This document shows positions 1-7,452 of a stretch of DNA of 12,632 bases, piece after piece. The first letter of the stretch is position 1. Every line of letters begins with the position of its first letter. The notes under the pieces are model-generated. The model had not been told where the DNA came from, did not search any database, and was given only the letters and a program-made list of their open reading frames with translations. The translations under genes were made by a program, and so were the position numbers. This stretch comes from Bdellovibrionales bacterium (lineage in GTDB: Bacteria > Bdellovibrionota > Bacteriovoracia > Bacteriovoracales > Bacteriovoracaceae). Location of the stretch: the NCBI GenBank assembly GCA_030633015.1, contig DAOVTR010000013.1, positions 1 through 12,632 of the forward strand, written 5' to 3'.

Positions 1-542
1 GCTACAACGCCTGCTTTAAACTCTTCATCATATTTAGTGACTATACTGTTAGGATCCATTGCAAGAGGATTTGTATCCATTACATTTATAAATATAGATC
101 TTGGCCTAGATTTTAATTCAGGAGCTTTAGAAAAAGGTCTTGTTTTAAAACTATTCCACAAACCAGATTCAACAAGCAATGATTCGACCTGTTCATCAGA
201 TAAATCATTTACTGCAATACTATTATAACTACTAAACTCAATCCTATCTTCAGAACCATCAAGTTCCACAACTACAGTTTGTAATACTCTTCTGGCACCA
301 CGGTTTATTTCAATAACCTTCCCTGCTCCAGGTGAAGTGTAGTTTACACCAATAACTTTTTTACAAGCAAAAAGAGGTTGGCCAATTTTTACCTGATCAC
401 CAACTTGAACCAACATAGTTGGTTTCATACCGACATAATCCAGCCCATTAATTGCTACTTTTGTAACTTTTTTTCCATCTTCAATTGATGTGGATGGACT
501 TCCTGTTATTGGGATATCAAGCCCTTTTTTAATTTGAATCAT
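1..542 (-). CDS. nqrA: Na+-translocating NADH:quinone reductase subunit A, N-terminal 180 residues (partial)
   Basis: NqrA is the large cytoplasm-facing subunit of the membrane complex Na+-NQR, which oxidises NADH, reduces quinone and exports Na+. Reading leftward from ATG at 540-542, the frame stays open to the window edge and the last full codon is at 3-5, so only the N-terminal 180 residues of a usually ~440-residue protein are present. Family hallmarks visible are the start MIQIKKGLDIPITG, the segment YVGMKPTMLVQVGDQVKIGQ in the biotinyl/barrel-sandwich-like region (about residues 36-55), SPGAGKVIEINRGARRVLQ (about 70-88), SGLWNSFKTRPFSK (about 126-139) and INVMDTNPLAMDP (about 152-164). 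These match the order seen in known NqrA proteins. No strong Shine-Dalgarno is seen; the leader has only GGGTACGG. nqrB-F would be expected beyond the left edge. A 101-nt gap separates the gene from the upstream YchJ gene, so it may have its own promoter, but I find no convincing -35/-10 pair there. Confidence 0.93.
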   Translation of the reverse strand, partial: MIQIKKGLDIPITGSPSTSIEDGKKVTKVAINGLDYVGMKPTMLVQVGDQVKIGQPLFACKKVIGVNYTSPGAGKVIEINRGARRVLQTVVVELDGSEDRIEFSSYNSIAVNDLSDEQVESLLVESGLWNSFKTRPFSKAPELKSRPRSIFINVMDTNPLAMDPNSIVTKYDEEFKAGVV

Positions 543-643
543 AAAATACCGTACCCATCTAAAGGTTTATAAATTAATACATAGTTTACTAATGAAATTT
601 ATTTGGGATTTTATACCTAATTATTCAAATATGAAACATTTTT

Positions 644-1129
644 TTATTGCCCACAGCACTTTTTATATTTTTTACCACTACCACATGGACATGGATCATT
701 TCTTCCAACTTTTTCTTGATCTCTTTTTATTGTAGAATTAACAACTTTACCATCAGTGAAATACCACTTCTGATCGATCTTTTGAAAGGTACTTAGTTCA
801 TGATGAACAAAAATTTGTCCATCTTGTTTATATTTTGCTTTGAATTCAACTGTTCCAAACTTATCTTGTTTGCCACCATCTTGGGTGTCAATAATTTCAA
901 GGCCAAGCCATTGTGATTTTGTTGACCACGACTTTATCTCCTCTTCATTATATTTATCAAGGGAACTTGGATCATAAGTACTTTTTAAATACTCAAAATT
1001 ACCATGAACAAAGGAACTATACCTGGCCCTCATGGTTTGCTCTGCTGTAACGGCATTTAACTTCATATCCATGAATGGCTGACAGCATGCAGCAAATGCT
1101 TTTTCACTACCACAACAACAGTTTTCCAT
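644..1129 (-). CDS. ychJ: YchJ-like SEC-C motif protein (UPF0225 family)
   Basis: A small protein of 161 residues, close to the ~152 of E. coli YchJ. It has the family's two zinc-binding ends. The N-terminal half-motif is [16 protein letters not shown] at residues 4-19. The C-terminal SEC-C motif is [20 protein letters not shown] at 142-161, where C-x-C and the CC pair would bind Zn2+, as in the tail of SecA. Between them, [16 protein letters not shown] (about 33-48) and WLGLEII (about 74-80) are characteristic of the YchJ central NTF2-like fold. The biochemical role of the family is not established; zinc-dependent protein or ribosome contacts are suspected from the SEC-C motif. The start is supported by GAGGT a few bases upstream of ATG 1129. 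It is the third gene after the methyltransferase and MFS genes, 24 nt behind the latter, and probably shares their transcript. Confidence 0.93.
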   Translation of the reverse strand: MENCCCGSEKAFAACCQPFMDMKLNAVTAEQTMRARYSSFVHGNFEYLKSTYDPSSLDKYNEEEIKSWSTKSQWLGLEIIDTQDGGKQDKFGTVEFKAKYKQDGQIFVHHELSTFQKIDQKWYFTDGKVVNSTIKRDQEKVGRNDPCPCGSGKKYKKCCGQ

Positions 1130-1153
1130 CTGACCTCACTTTTAAGCTATAAA

Positions 1154-2296
1154 TTAATACTTTTTCTTTAATTGATTTATCAGCACAAGAAGAAAAAATG
1201 TCAAGATCAAATAAACAACGACAAGTTCCATGGCCCGAACAGTAGAAAAATATAATGCAACTTGTCCAAAAATAAAGTGCATTACAACAAGCCCAATTCC
1301 TACTCCAGTCATAACCTTATATATAATGTTATCAGCATTCTCTTTAAAATGACTATTTATCCAATCCATACCAACAGGGAAAAAAAATGACATAGATAAA
1401 CCGCAAAGACAAAGACCAAAAGGATGTATAAAGAGGCCTGCCAAGCTAAAAATAAAAGAACCTATAATGCTTGCAAAAAGCAGACGAATACTTTTAGCTC
1501 GAACAGTTACCAACGAAAAGATAACTCTACCAATTAATAAAAACAGAAAAAAGAACCCGAGATAAATAGATGTTTTCAACTGATCAAACCCATGAACTTG
1601 CTTTAAATAAAAAACAAGACGAGATGAAATTTGAATTTCACTAGCTACATAAAAAGCAAAAAATACAATCACGGCCATAACGAAGAGCTGATTATTTTTA
1701 TACTTAACCGCTCTATTAGTTAAGCTTTGTTTTCCATCATATTTAACAGAATAATTAATGAGAAATGCAATCAAGGGGAATATTGCTAAAAAAATAAAAA
1801 ATATTTTCCAGCTTAGACCCATGTATAAAAATAGAGCAATCATTACTGGTGCTAACAAAGAAGAAACTCCATACATGGCATGTAATCCAGCATAATATTT
1901 TCTTCTTTTATCTAAAGTAGATCCCTTTGAAATTAAAATATTACTCGATATACCTAATCCTCCAAGAGAAATCCCAAATAGAGCAGAAAAAATAACTAAA
2001 AAAAGAAATCCACCTGTTTGCATAAATCCTGATAGACCAATACCTACTGAACTAATGACCTGAATAATTAAAAAAATCTTAGAAGATAATACGGGCCCCC
2101 ACTTAGAATACCAAAACTTACTACTGACACTTGTTAATATCCCTAATAATGAGGCAATAGAAAAAATTAAAGAGCCCATTTGGGTTGTAAGATTAAACTC
2201 TTCCAAAATTTGAGGATAAACTGGGCCTCTTGAGTTATCAATTAACCCGAGACTAAAAAGACTTAAATAAGCAAGTAAAACGTACCTAATATTCAT
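1154..2296 (-). CDS. MFS transporter, 12-TM, FHS/fucose-permease-like
   Basis: An inner-membrane secondary transporter of 380 residues, almost wholly hydrophobic, with about 12 predicted helices and little loop sequence. Helix 1 carries LGLIDNSRGPVYPQI (about 16-30), with the charged pair and GP/YP motif seen in FHS-type sugar permeases. The loop between helices 2 and 3 has SSKFWYSKWGPVLSSK, a relaxed MFS motif A. Helix 4 has the glycine run ISLGGLGISSNILIS (about 109-123), again FHS-like. A second-half motif-A equivalent, GRVIFSLVTVRAKS, lies near 256-269. The substrate cannot be named. Translation starts at ATG 2296 with no Shine-Dalgarno visible. Instead a 9-bp inverted repeat (2297-2318) fills the space to the methyltransferase stop, which suggests coupled translation. 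It is encoded with a SAM methyltransferase upstream and a YchJ homologue downstream. Confidence 0.88.
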   Translation of the reverse strand: MNIRYVLLAYLSLFSLGLIDNSRGPVYPQILEEFNLTTQMGSLIFSIASLLGILTSVSSKFWYSKWGPVLSSKIFLIIQVISSVGIGLSGFMQTGGFLFLVIFSALFGISLGGLGISSNILISKGSTLDKRRKYYAGLHAMYGVSSLLAPVMIALFLYMGLSWKIFFIFLAIFPLIAFLINYSVKYDGKQSLTNRAVKYKNNQLFVMAVIVFFAFYVASEIQISSRLVFYLKQVHGFDQLKTSIYLGFFFLFLLIGRVIFSLVTVRAKSIRLLFASIIGSFIFSLAGLFIHPFGLCLCGLSMSFFFPVGMDWINSHFKENADNIIYKVMTGVGIGLVVMHFIFGQVALYFSTVRAMELVVVYLILTFFLLVLINQLKKKY

Positions 2297-2318
2297 AACT
2301 TATATAAGGATATAAGTT
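2297..2318 (-). promoter_or_regulatory. Perfect 9-bp inverted repeat between methyltransferase stop and MFS start
   Basis: On the transcribed strand the arms AACTTATAT and ATATAAGTT flank a CCTT loop. The hairpin overlaps the methyltransferase TAA (2317-2319) and ends directly against the MFS ATG (2296). It replaces the normal Shine-Dalgarno position, so it could hold the MFS start closed until a ribosome terminates on the upstream gene. It could equally be an operator dyad. The arms are AT-rich, so the RNA helix would be weak. The function is inferred. Confidence 0.5.
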
Positions 2319-2994
2319 AAAATCTATAAAGTAAATCGGTAAAATTGGTGTTTTTCTCATGAAAATGAGTTTTGCTTTCAAGCAGTCTGCTTGAAATAAA
2401 TGTGAAATTATTTTTTAAAATTTTATAATAAAAAGTTTTTGATCTCCTGAGAGCATATCTATCAAAAAAATCTAAATCACAAACTTGCCTCTTAAGCTCT
2501 TTATCTGTTGGGACTGTTAAGTACAAATATTTCACTTTTTGGGCCAATACTGGAATAATCTCAAGTAAACTTTCACTATCAATATATTGAAAAACTGAAG
2601 TGCATACTCCTAAATCAAAATACCGTGATCCTTTTTTTTGCATCCGGGCCCACGATAATAAATCCGTATTTTTTAAAGAAATTTTCATATTTGGAGAAAC
2701 TTGCAGTCTTTTTACATCCATCTTATTAAAGATATATTTAGATGGTTCTAGTCCGAATGCTTTATAAGGTTTAAACTCTTTTACAAAAGACTCAAAAAGC
2801 TTACCAAGGCCAAAACCAAAATCAATAATACTATTAATATCGACATATTCTAATTCAAAAATTGATTTTACATATTGAACATGTTGCTTGCGATTACCAA
2901 TCCCATCCATATTCTGAGCATCACTATAGTTCGTATCCCAATAATCCTTTTTTAAATTATCCATTTTAATCCATTTTTTAAAACTATTAATCAT
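2317..2994 (-). CDS. Class I SAM-dependent methyltransferase
   Basis: A cytoplasmic 225-residue protein with the Rossmann-type methyltransferase signature. Motif I is IIDFGFGLG (56-64, consensus D-x-G-x-G-x-G) for SAM binding. The acidic residue ending strand 2 is in AFGLEPS (E83). A motif-IV-like segment is YFDLGVCTSVFQYID (125-139), and a strand YLYLTVPT follows (about 156-163). The N-terminal KKDYWDTNYS resembles the YW..Y segment common in small-molecule methyltransferases. The substrate is unknown. Two starts are possible: ATG 2994, with no Shine-Dalgarno, or ATG 2964 (residue 11), preceded by GGATTAAA and giving a protein that begins MDNLKKDYWD. The shorter form may be the true one. The gene is divergent from the 246-aa gene across 34 nt and leads the methyltransferase-MFS-ychJ unit. 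A 21-bp palindrome lies in its 3' part. Confidence 0.85.
   Translation of the reverse strand: MINSFKKWIKMDNLKKDYWDTNYSDAQNMDGIGNRKQHVQYVKSIFELEYVDINSIIDFGFGLGKLFESFVKEFKPYKAFGLEPSKYIFNKMDVKRLQVSPNMKISLKNTDLLSWARMQKKGSRYFDLGVCTSVFQYIDSESLLEIIPVLAQKVKYLYLTVPTDKELKRQVCDLDFFDRYALRRSKTFYYKILKNNFTFISSRLLESKTHFHEKNTNFTDLLYRF
2376..2396. repeat. 21-bp palindrome inside the methyltransferase gene
   Basis: The arms TTTCAAGCAG and CTGCTTGAAA are exact reverse complements around a single central T. It lies in codons near the 3' end of the methyltransferase gene, where no operator would normally be looked for. A shorter CTCAT-GAAA-ATGAG hairpin lies next to it at 2356-2369. It could be a protein-binding dyad, an internal RNA stem or chance. 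Confidence 0.5.
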
Positions 2995-3013
2995 TGCAAT
3001 TTTGTAACAATAC

Positions 3014-3019
3014 TATAAT
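3014..3019 (+). promoter_or_regulatory. Consensus -10 box TATAAT in a 34-nt divergent gap, overlapping minus-strand -10
   Basis: TATAAT at 3014-3019 is a perfect -10 hexamer only 9 nt before the plus-strand ATG at 3029. A start point 6-8 bases downstream would leave a transcript with almost no leader. On the opposite strand the same bases read TATTAT (3015-3020) or TATAGT (3012-3017), which could serve the methyltransferase. No convincing -35 is present for either direction. The overlap suggests one bidirectional element. Confidence 0.45.
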
Positions 3020-3028
3020 ATTTTTAAT

Positions 3029-3769
3029 ATGGAAGTAGATGGGTTAATAAAAGTTGATAAAATATATAAGGGCACTTTTTCATACTCCAATAATGGCCGA
3101 ATTTATTCTGAAGAAACTTTTGAAATTTTCAGAGATAACCACGAATCGACTTTTACTTTTAAATCTGAAATACACAGTAGAGTCTCCACAGGTGAACTTT
3201 TAACTATAAATGTTGAATACGTTATTTCAAAAGAGTACATGCCCAAAAAAGTAATTATTTCAAAATCATTAGGAAAATTAACTACTGAAGAAATAATGAT
3301 ATGCAGTAAAAAAAATAATAAAATTAATTATTCTTTTGTAAACATAGACGGAATCACAGAGTCAGAAATATCAACTCCTCCGCGATTTCATATAACAACC
3401 CCAACAACTGCCAGTAGCTTACTATTTATTCTTTCCAAAAAATTTGATGCAACAGCAAAAAACGATTATGTCGTATACTCAACCATTAACCAATGGGAAT
3501 ACACTTCAAACCTTATCTCGCAGTCTATCTCAATGGAAAAGCTAACTACCACGAGTGAAACCATTACATATGAAGATAAAGAGATTACTGGTGATCGATA
3601 CATCCTTTATAAATTTGACAATGATGATAATATAAACTCTAAAGTTGATCAAAAAGAGACTCTTAAAATCTTTTTAAGCAAGCACATGGCCCTGCCATAC
3701 TTTATTGAATCCGAGGAAGGAATAGTTATAAAAATAAAGTACCTAGATCACACTGACCCTAATGCTTAA
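3029..3769 (+). CDS. Conserved-looking hypothetical protein, beta-rich, cytoplasmic
   Basis: I do not recognise this 246-residue protein with confidence. It has no signal peptide, no transmembrane segment and no cysteine cluster (a single Cys at residue 92). Its sequence alternates hydrophobic and polar residues in long strands, as in a beta-barrel or beta-sandwich. Segments that look constrained are FTFKSEIHSRVSTGELL (42-58), STPPRFHITTPTTASSLLFI (115-134) and LKIFLSKHMALPYFIESEEG (212-231). This layout reminds me of lipocalin-like or DUF3108-like folds, but that is a shape impression only. The start ATG 3029 has no Shine-Dalgarno, and a TATAAT lies only 9 nt upstream, so the mRNA may be leaderless; no in-frame alternative start is close by. 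It is the only plus-strand gene between two minus-strand units. Its TAA (3767-3769) overlaps the stop of the convergent helicase gene within TTAA. Confidence 0.75.
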   Translation: MEVDGLIKVDKIYKGTFSYSNNGRIYSEETFEIFRDNHESTFTFKSEIHSRVSTGELLTINVEYVISKEYMPKKVIISKSLGKLTTEEIMICSKKNNKINYSFVNIDGITESEISTPPRFHITTPTTASSLLFILSKKFDATAKNDYVVYSTINQWEYTSNLISQSISMEKLTTTSETITYEDKEITGDRYILYKFDNDDNINSKVDQKETLKIFLSKHMALPYFIESEEGIVIKIKYLDHTDPNA

Positions 3770-6633
3770 TCTTTTAAAAATTTCAACGTTTGCTCACAGG
3801 CATTTTTTAAATCTGTTTTTTGTAAAAGATATGGTTGCATCAGATTAGAAAATTTTGTCCATGTCGCTCCCTTCCATCTCTTAATTCTTGAATCAACCAC
3901 AATAGATACTCCAATGTCTTGATCTCGTCTTAATAAGCGTCCCAATTTTTGATGAAGTAGCCTAGACCTTGTACTTAAATAATAATTTTCAAATTCACCA
4001 CCAAACTCTCTCTCAAAAAACTCCCGTCTTTGATTAATTACAAGATCCATCCTTAAATCAGGTATTTTATCAATAAATAAAAATTGCAAAGTCTCTCCTG
4101 GAATATCAATCCCCTCTCCAAAGGCCTCCATGCCTAATAAAATACCGTTACCAGAATTTTTAAAATCTTCAATCACGCTATTTCCCATTCCTTGAATAAA
4201 AATAGGAATTTCACCTTCAAATTTTTGAATTAAAATTTCTCTTGCTGTTTCAAATCTGACTTTAGAAGAAAAAAGTAATAAAGATTTACCTTCAAGTTCC
4301 CTAATTACAGACTCAATCTCATCAATAATTTGGGGAACAAAAGAGTAATCATATAAGCTTGGAACCTCATCACAAATAAAAACTTGAGTATTTTTTTTGT
4401 AATCAAATACTGCAGGAAGATACATTCCACCCTTAAATCTTTTCTCTGGTTCCAAATACAGATAACCTGTTGACCATTCAATTCCTTGGGATCCACGGCT
4501 ACCATCATGATTGGCCAATGTTGCTGATAGATAAACAACACTAGATGAGGTATTTAAAACCTGTTCGGTTAAAATTTTTCCACTATTTACAGGAGAAGCA
4601 ACTAACCCAAAACCAAATTCTTCATGATATTTAAGGCTACTTGCAAAATTATCATCTCCATCTTGAATAAGTTTAATTCCTACAATAATCTCATCTAATT
4701 GAGCGCAAAAACTTTCAAAACGACTAAATGCTGAAATCTGTGATTCATTTTTTAAATTTTTAAGCTCCCAACGTCCAACATAAGGCAATAATTTTTCATA
4801 AACACTGCTTAAAATATAATTAATACTTTCAAAAGTATTAATTATACCTAATTGCATATTTGAGGCCATTTTATTAGATCCAATAATTTGGGCCTCATTC
4901 CAATATTCGCTGGTATACTTTGGAAGTTTTTTAAAATACTGCTCAATCATTTCTGGAAGATTGCCTAGATGTTCTGCTAAAATTTTTTGCTGATCAATTA
5001 TATGCAACTTTATATCTTCTATAAGTGATGTAGCATTTTCCGAATCAAACTGAGCAATAAGATAAAAAAGTGAACCTATACCATAGAGATGCAGCAGCGA
5101 CTGACTCATTGCAGATAAGCTCTCGGAAGTTACCTCAATAGAAAATGCTGTTGTAGACTCTTTTTCAATCCTATGGGCCTCGTCAATAATTATGTTTTCG
5201 GGTCTTGGAAAACCTTTTGGCCAATTAAACATCAGAGCATGATTGCCAACAATAATATCACTCTCTTTAGCAATTTTTAAACTTTGTTGATAAGAACAAC
5301 TATCATAAAATTGACAGAATTTTCCTGAACAACTTCTAAAATCAACAGTAATTTCTTTCAATCTTTTGGTGAATCCATTAAATTTCATTTTAAAACTATA
5401 AGGAATATCATCAGATAAAATATATTCTTTAGATGAAGTTTTTTCACTGTTATATAAAAATAAAACAGAAAAATACAAATCAACTAAACTTTGCTGGTCA
5501 TCAACTTCGAGTAGATCTTCCTCCGAAATAATTTGTTCAAATATCAATTTGCAAAGATGATTTTTAGAACCAACTAATTTTGAAATTTTTAAACTATCAA
5601 GTCCTAAAATTTGCTTCATCACAGGAAGATCTTTATTTGTAAGCTGCTCTTGCAAAAGCTTAGTGCCTGTTGCAAGCAAAATCTTCTTCTTTTCTTGAGA
5701 AGCATATAACAGTGCAGGAAGTAGATATCCAAAAGTTTTACCAGTGCCTGTTGGTGCCTGAATCATGGAGTGCACACTGTTTTTAAAAGACTGCCCTACT
5801 CTTAATGCAAGTTTTTCTTGTATCTCTCTGTAAGAATATCCAGTTAAAACTTTTTGAATTAGTTTCTCATCATTTAAAATTGATTTAATATTTTCACCAC
5901 TGAACTCAAGATTAACTTGAGTTGAAATATGCTCAGGTCTCTTAAACGTATCAGAAAGTTGTTTTTTATAGTTAGCGAGAATCTCAATAAGATTAAAATC
6001 AATTTCACTTGCTAATTCAATTAATTGTTCAAGACTAAGCGACCAAAATTTATAAAACCATTTTTTGCTAAATCCATGCCTTTTTAATGATGAATCCAAT
6101 AAATTAGCATATCTTGTATTTTGTTTCACAAGACTAACTGCAACGAGTAATACTTTTAAAAGATCTTCTGAATCTTCATACCCCCTATGCACTTCACTAT
6201 CGGCAATACCAAAATCACAAATAAATTTTTCAAGTTTAAGTGTTTTTTTTTCAGGAAAAAGTAATCCTAGAAAAAAAAGACTATCTTCATAAGACTCTCG
6301 AGGTTGGCCATCATCTATATAGGAAAAACTATTTTGCAAAAAAGATCTTTCAAAATCAACATTATGTCCAATTAAACTATGGCCATAAAGCTCCTGAATA
6401 ACCTGCTCAACACTCTCCCAAGAAGGAGCGACTTTTAGGACCTTTTCTCTTATTCCAGTAAGTTTACTAATAAAATATGACAGTTTTCCATCAAAATGAA
6501 CTAAAGAACTATATTTCCTGACAAGTTTAGTATCTTCAAATTGTAAAAAACCAACATCAATAATTGAATCACTTCCAGGATTTACTCCTGTTGTCTCTAT
6601 ATCTATTAGTGCCCAGTTACCCAAACCATCCAT
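3766..6633 (-). CDS. dinG: DnaQ-type 3'-5' exonuclease fused to DinG-family (XPD/Rad3-like) helicase
   Basis: A 955-residue DNA repair or replication-conflict enzyme. The N-terminal DEDDh exonuclease spans about 1-170: ExoI LIDIETTG (D11, E13), ExoII IGHNVDF (D93), ExoIII HRGYED (H149, D154). The superfamily 2 helicase follows. Walker A is APTGTGKT (293-300), DEAH is at 484-487, motif III is SAT (703-705), motif V is GEGID (839-843) and motif VI is QKLGRLLRR (895-903). Four cysteines, C361, C435, C440 and C446, have the C-x73-C-x4-C-x5-C spacing that I recall for the [4Fe-4S] ligands of E. coli DinG (C120, C194, C199, C205). The exonuclease-helicase order is that of Gram-positive DinG, but the S. 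aureus protein is described as lacking the Fe-S cluster, so this protein combines both features. AAGGA precedes ATG 6633. It is the last gene of the six-gene minus-strand run, 43 nt after yebC, and its stop overlaps the plus-strand gene's stop. Confidence 0.93.
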   Translation of the reverse strand: MDGLGNWALIDIETTGVNPGSDSIIDVGFLQFEDTKLVRKYSSLVHFDGKLSYFISKLTGIREKVLKVAPSWESVEQVIQELYGHSLIGHNVDFERSFLQNSFSYIDDGQPRESYEDSLFFLGLLFPEKKTLKLEKFICDFGIADSEVHRGYEDSEDLLKVLLVAVSLVKQNTRYANLLDSSLKRHGFSKKWFYKFWSLSLEQLIELASEIDFNLIEILANYKKQLSDTFKRPEHISTQVNLEFSGENIKSILNDEKLIQKVLTGYSYREIQEKLALRVGQSFKNSVHSMIQAPTGTGKTFGYLLPALLYASQEKKKILLATGTKLLQEQLTNKDLPVMKQILGLDSLKISKLVGSKNHLCKLIFEQIISEEDLLEVDDQQSLVDLYFSVLFLYNSEKTSSKEYILSDDIPYSFKMKFNGFTKRLKEITVDFRSCSGKFCQFYDSCSYQQSLKIAKESDIIVGNHALMFNWPKGFPRPENIIIDEAHRIEKESTTAFSIEVTSESLSAMSQSLLHLYGIGSLFYLIAQFDSENATSLIEDIKLHIIDQQKILAEHLGNLPEMIEQYFKKLPKYTSEYWNEAQIIGSNKMASNMQLGIINTFESINYILSSVYEKLLPYVGRWELKNLKNESQISAFSRFESFCAQLDEIIVGIKLIQDGDDNFASSLKYHEEFGFGLVASPVNSGKILTEQVLNTSSSVVYLSATLANHDGSRGSQGIEWSTGYLYLEPEKRFKGGMYLPAVFDYKKNTQVFICDEVPSLYDYSFVPQIIDEIESVIRELEGKSLLLFSSKVRFETAREILIQKFEGEIPIFIQGMGNSVIEDFKNSGNGILLGMEAFGEGIDIPGETLQFLFIDKIPDLRMDLVINQRREFFEREFGGEFENYYLSTRSRLLHQKLGRLLRRDQDIGVSIVVDSRIKRWKGATWTKFSNLMQPYLLQKTDLKNACEQTLKFLKD

Positions 6634-6676
6634 TAAAAATCCTTAAATAAGTATAGTTAATAAAAACAAAAAAAGA

Positions 6677-7414
6677 CTACGCCATAAAACTTTCATCATA
6701 TTCAACGTTATGATAGACCTTCTGAACATCGTCGTCCTCTTCAATAACATCTAAAAGTTTTATAAAAGTAGAAAATGTTTTTTCTTCTACAGATTTAGTT
6801 GTAGTAGGGATTCTTTGAAGACTAGATTCAATTGCTTCGATCTTAAGATCAATCAATTTTTTTTGAATATTTCCAAACTCTTCCATTTCGCAAGTTACAG
6901 TTATAAGATCATCTTCAGTTTCTACATCTTCTGCGCCAGCATCTATCATTTGCATCATAAAATCTTCTTCATCTATTCCTTCGCTTTTTAAGACGAATAT
7001 TCCTTTTCTATTGAAAATAAATTGAAGGCATCCATCTTTTCCCAGATTGCCTCCATGCTTATTAAAATATGATTTTAAATTAGCAACCGTTCTAATTATA
7101 TTATCCGTTGTGCACTCAATAAACATGGCAATTCCATCTGGCCCATATGCTTCATAAGTAACTTCCGTTAGCTCTTCTCCCCCTGCTCCTGAGGCTTTTT
7201 TTATTGCCCTTTCATATATATCCTTAGGCATATTTGCACCACGAGCATTTAAAATTGCTAAACGCAGTCTCGGATTAGAATCCTGGTCAGGGCCTCCACC
7301 TGTCTTTACCGCTACGGTAATCTCTTTGATTAACTTGGTAAAAATTTTACCACGCTTTGCATCTTGAGCACCTTTACGATGTTGAATATTTTTCCATTTA
7401 CTATGCCCGGCCAT
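6677..7414 (-). CDS. yebC: YebC/PmpR family protein (TACO1-like)
   Basis: This 245-residue protein begins with the near-invariant family signature MAGHSKWKNIQHRKGAQDAK and continues with GGGPDQDSNPRLRLAI, ANMPKDIYERAIKKASG and YEAYGPDGIAMFIECTTDN, all diagnostic. The length is normal (about 240-250). Members are cytoplasmic. Some were described as transcriptional regulators, while mitochondrial TACO1 and bacterial YebC have been linked to relief of ribosome pausing at proline-rich stretches. Which role applies here is not visible. AGGAG at 7423-7427 stands 8 nt before ATG 7414, one of the best ribosome binding sites in the window. It lies between the response regulator (38 nt upstream) and the exonuclease-helicase (43 nt downstream). 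In many bacteria yebC sits beside ruvC/ruvAB; here a different DNA-repair gene follows. Confidence 0.97.
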   Translation of the reverse strand: MAGHSKWKNIQHRKGAQDAKRGKIFTKLIKEITVAVKTGGGPDQDSNPRLRLAILNARGANMPKDIYERAIKKASGAGGEELTEVTYEAYGPDGIAMFIECTTDNIIRTVANLKSYFNKHGGNLGKDGCLQFIFNRKGIFVLKSEGIDEEDFMMQMIDAGAEDVETEDDLITVTCEMEEFGNIQKKLIDLKIEAIESSLQRIPTTTKSVEEKTFSTFIKLLDVIEEDDDVQKVYHNVEYDESFMA

Positions 7415-7452
7415 AGAATATACTCCTATTGAAAAAAATTAAAATAATGAAT

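Noticed and set aside
37..228. Open frame of 63 codons on the plus strand
   Set aside because: It lies antisense within nqrA, whose protein matches the family along its whole visible length.
543..643. Possible nqr promoter in the 101-nt gap
   Set aside because: Several AT-rich hexamers exist (for example TATAAA and TTGAAT), but none forms a properly spaced -35/-10 pair.
2356..2369. Small hairpin CTCAT-GAAA-ATGAG followed by TTTT on the plus strand, terminator-like
   Set aside because: The stem is only 5 bp with few G-C pairs, and it points the wrong way inside a minus-strand gene.
4305..4541. Second minus-strand frame of 78 codons
   Set aside because: It is an out-of-frame shadow inside the exonuclease-helicase gene.
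6065..6292. Plus-strand frame of 75 codons
   Set aside because: It is antisense to the exonuclease domain region, with no ribosome site or domain.
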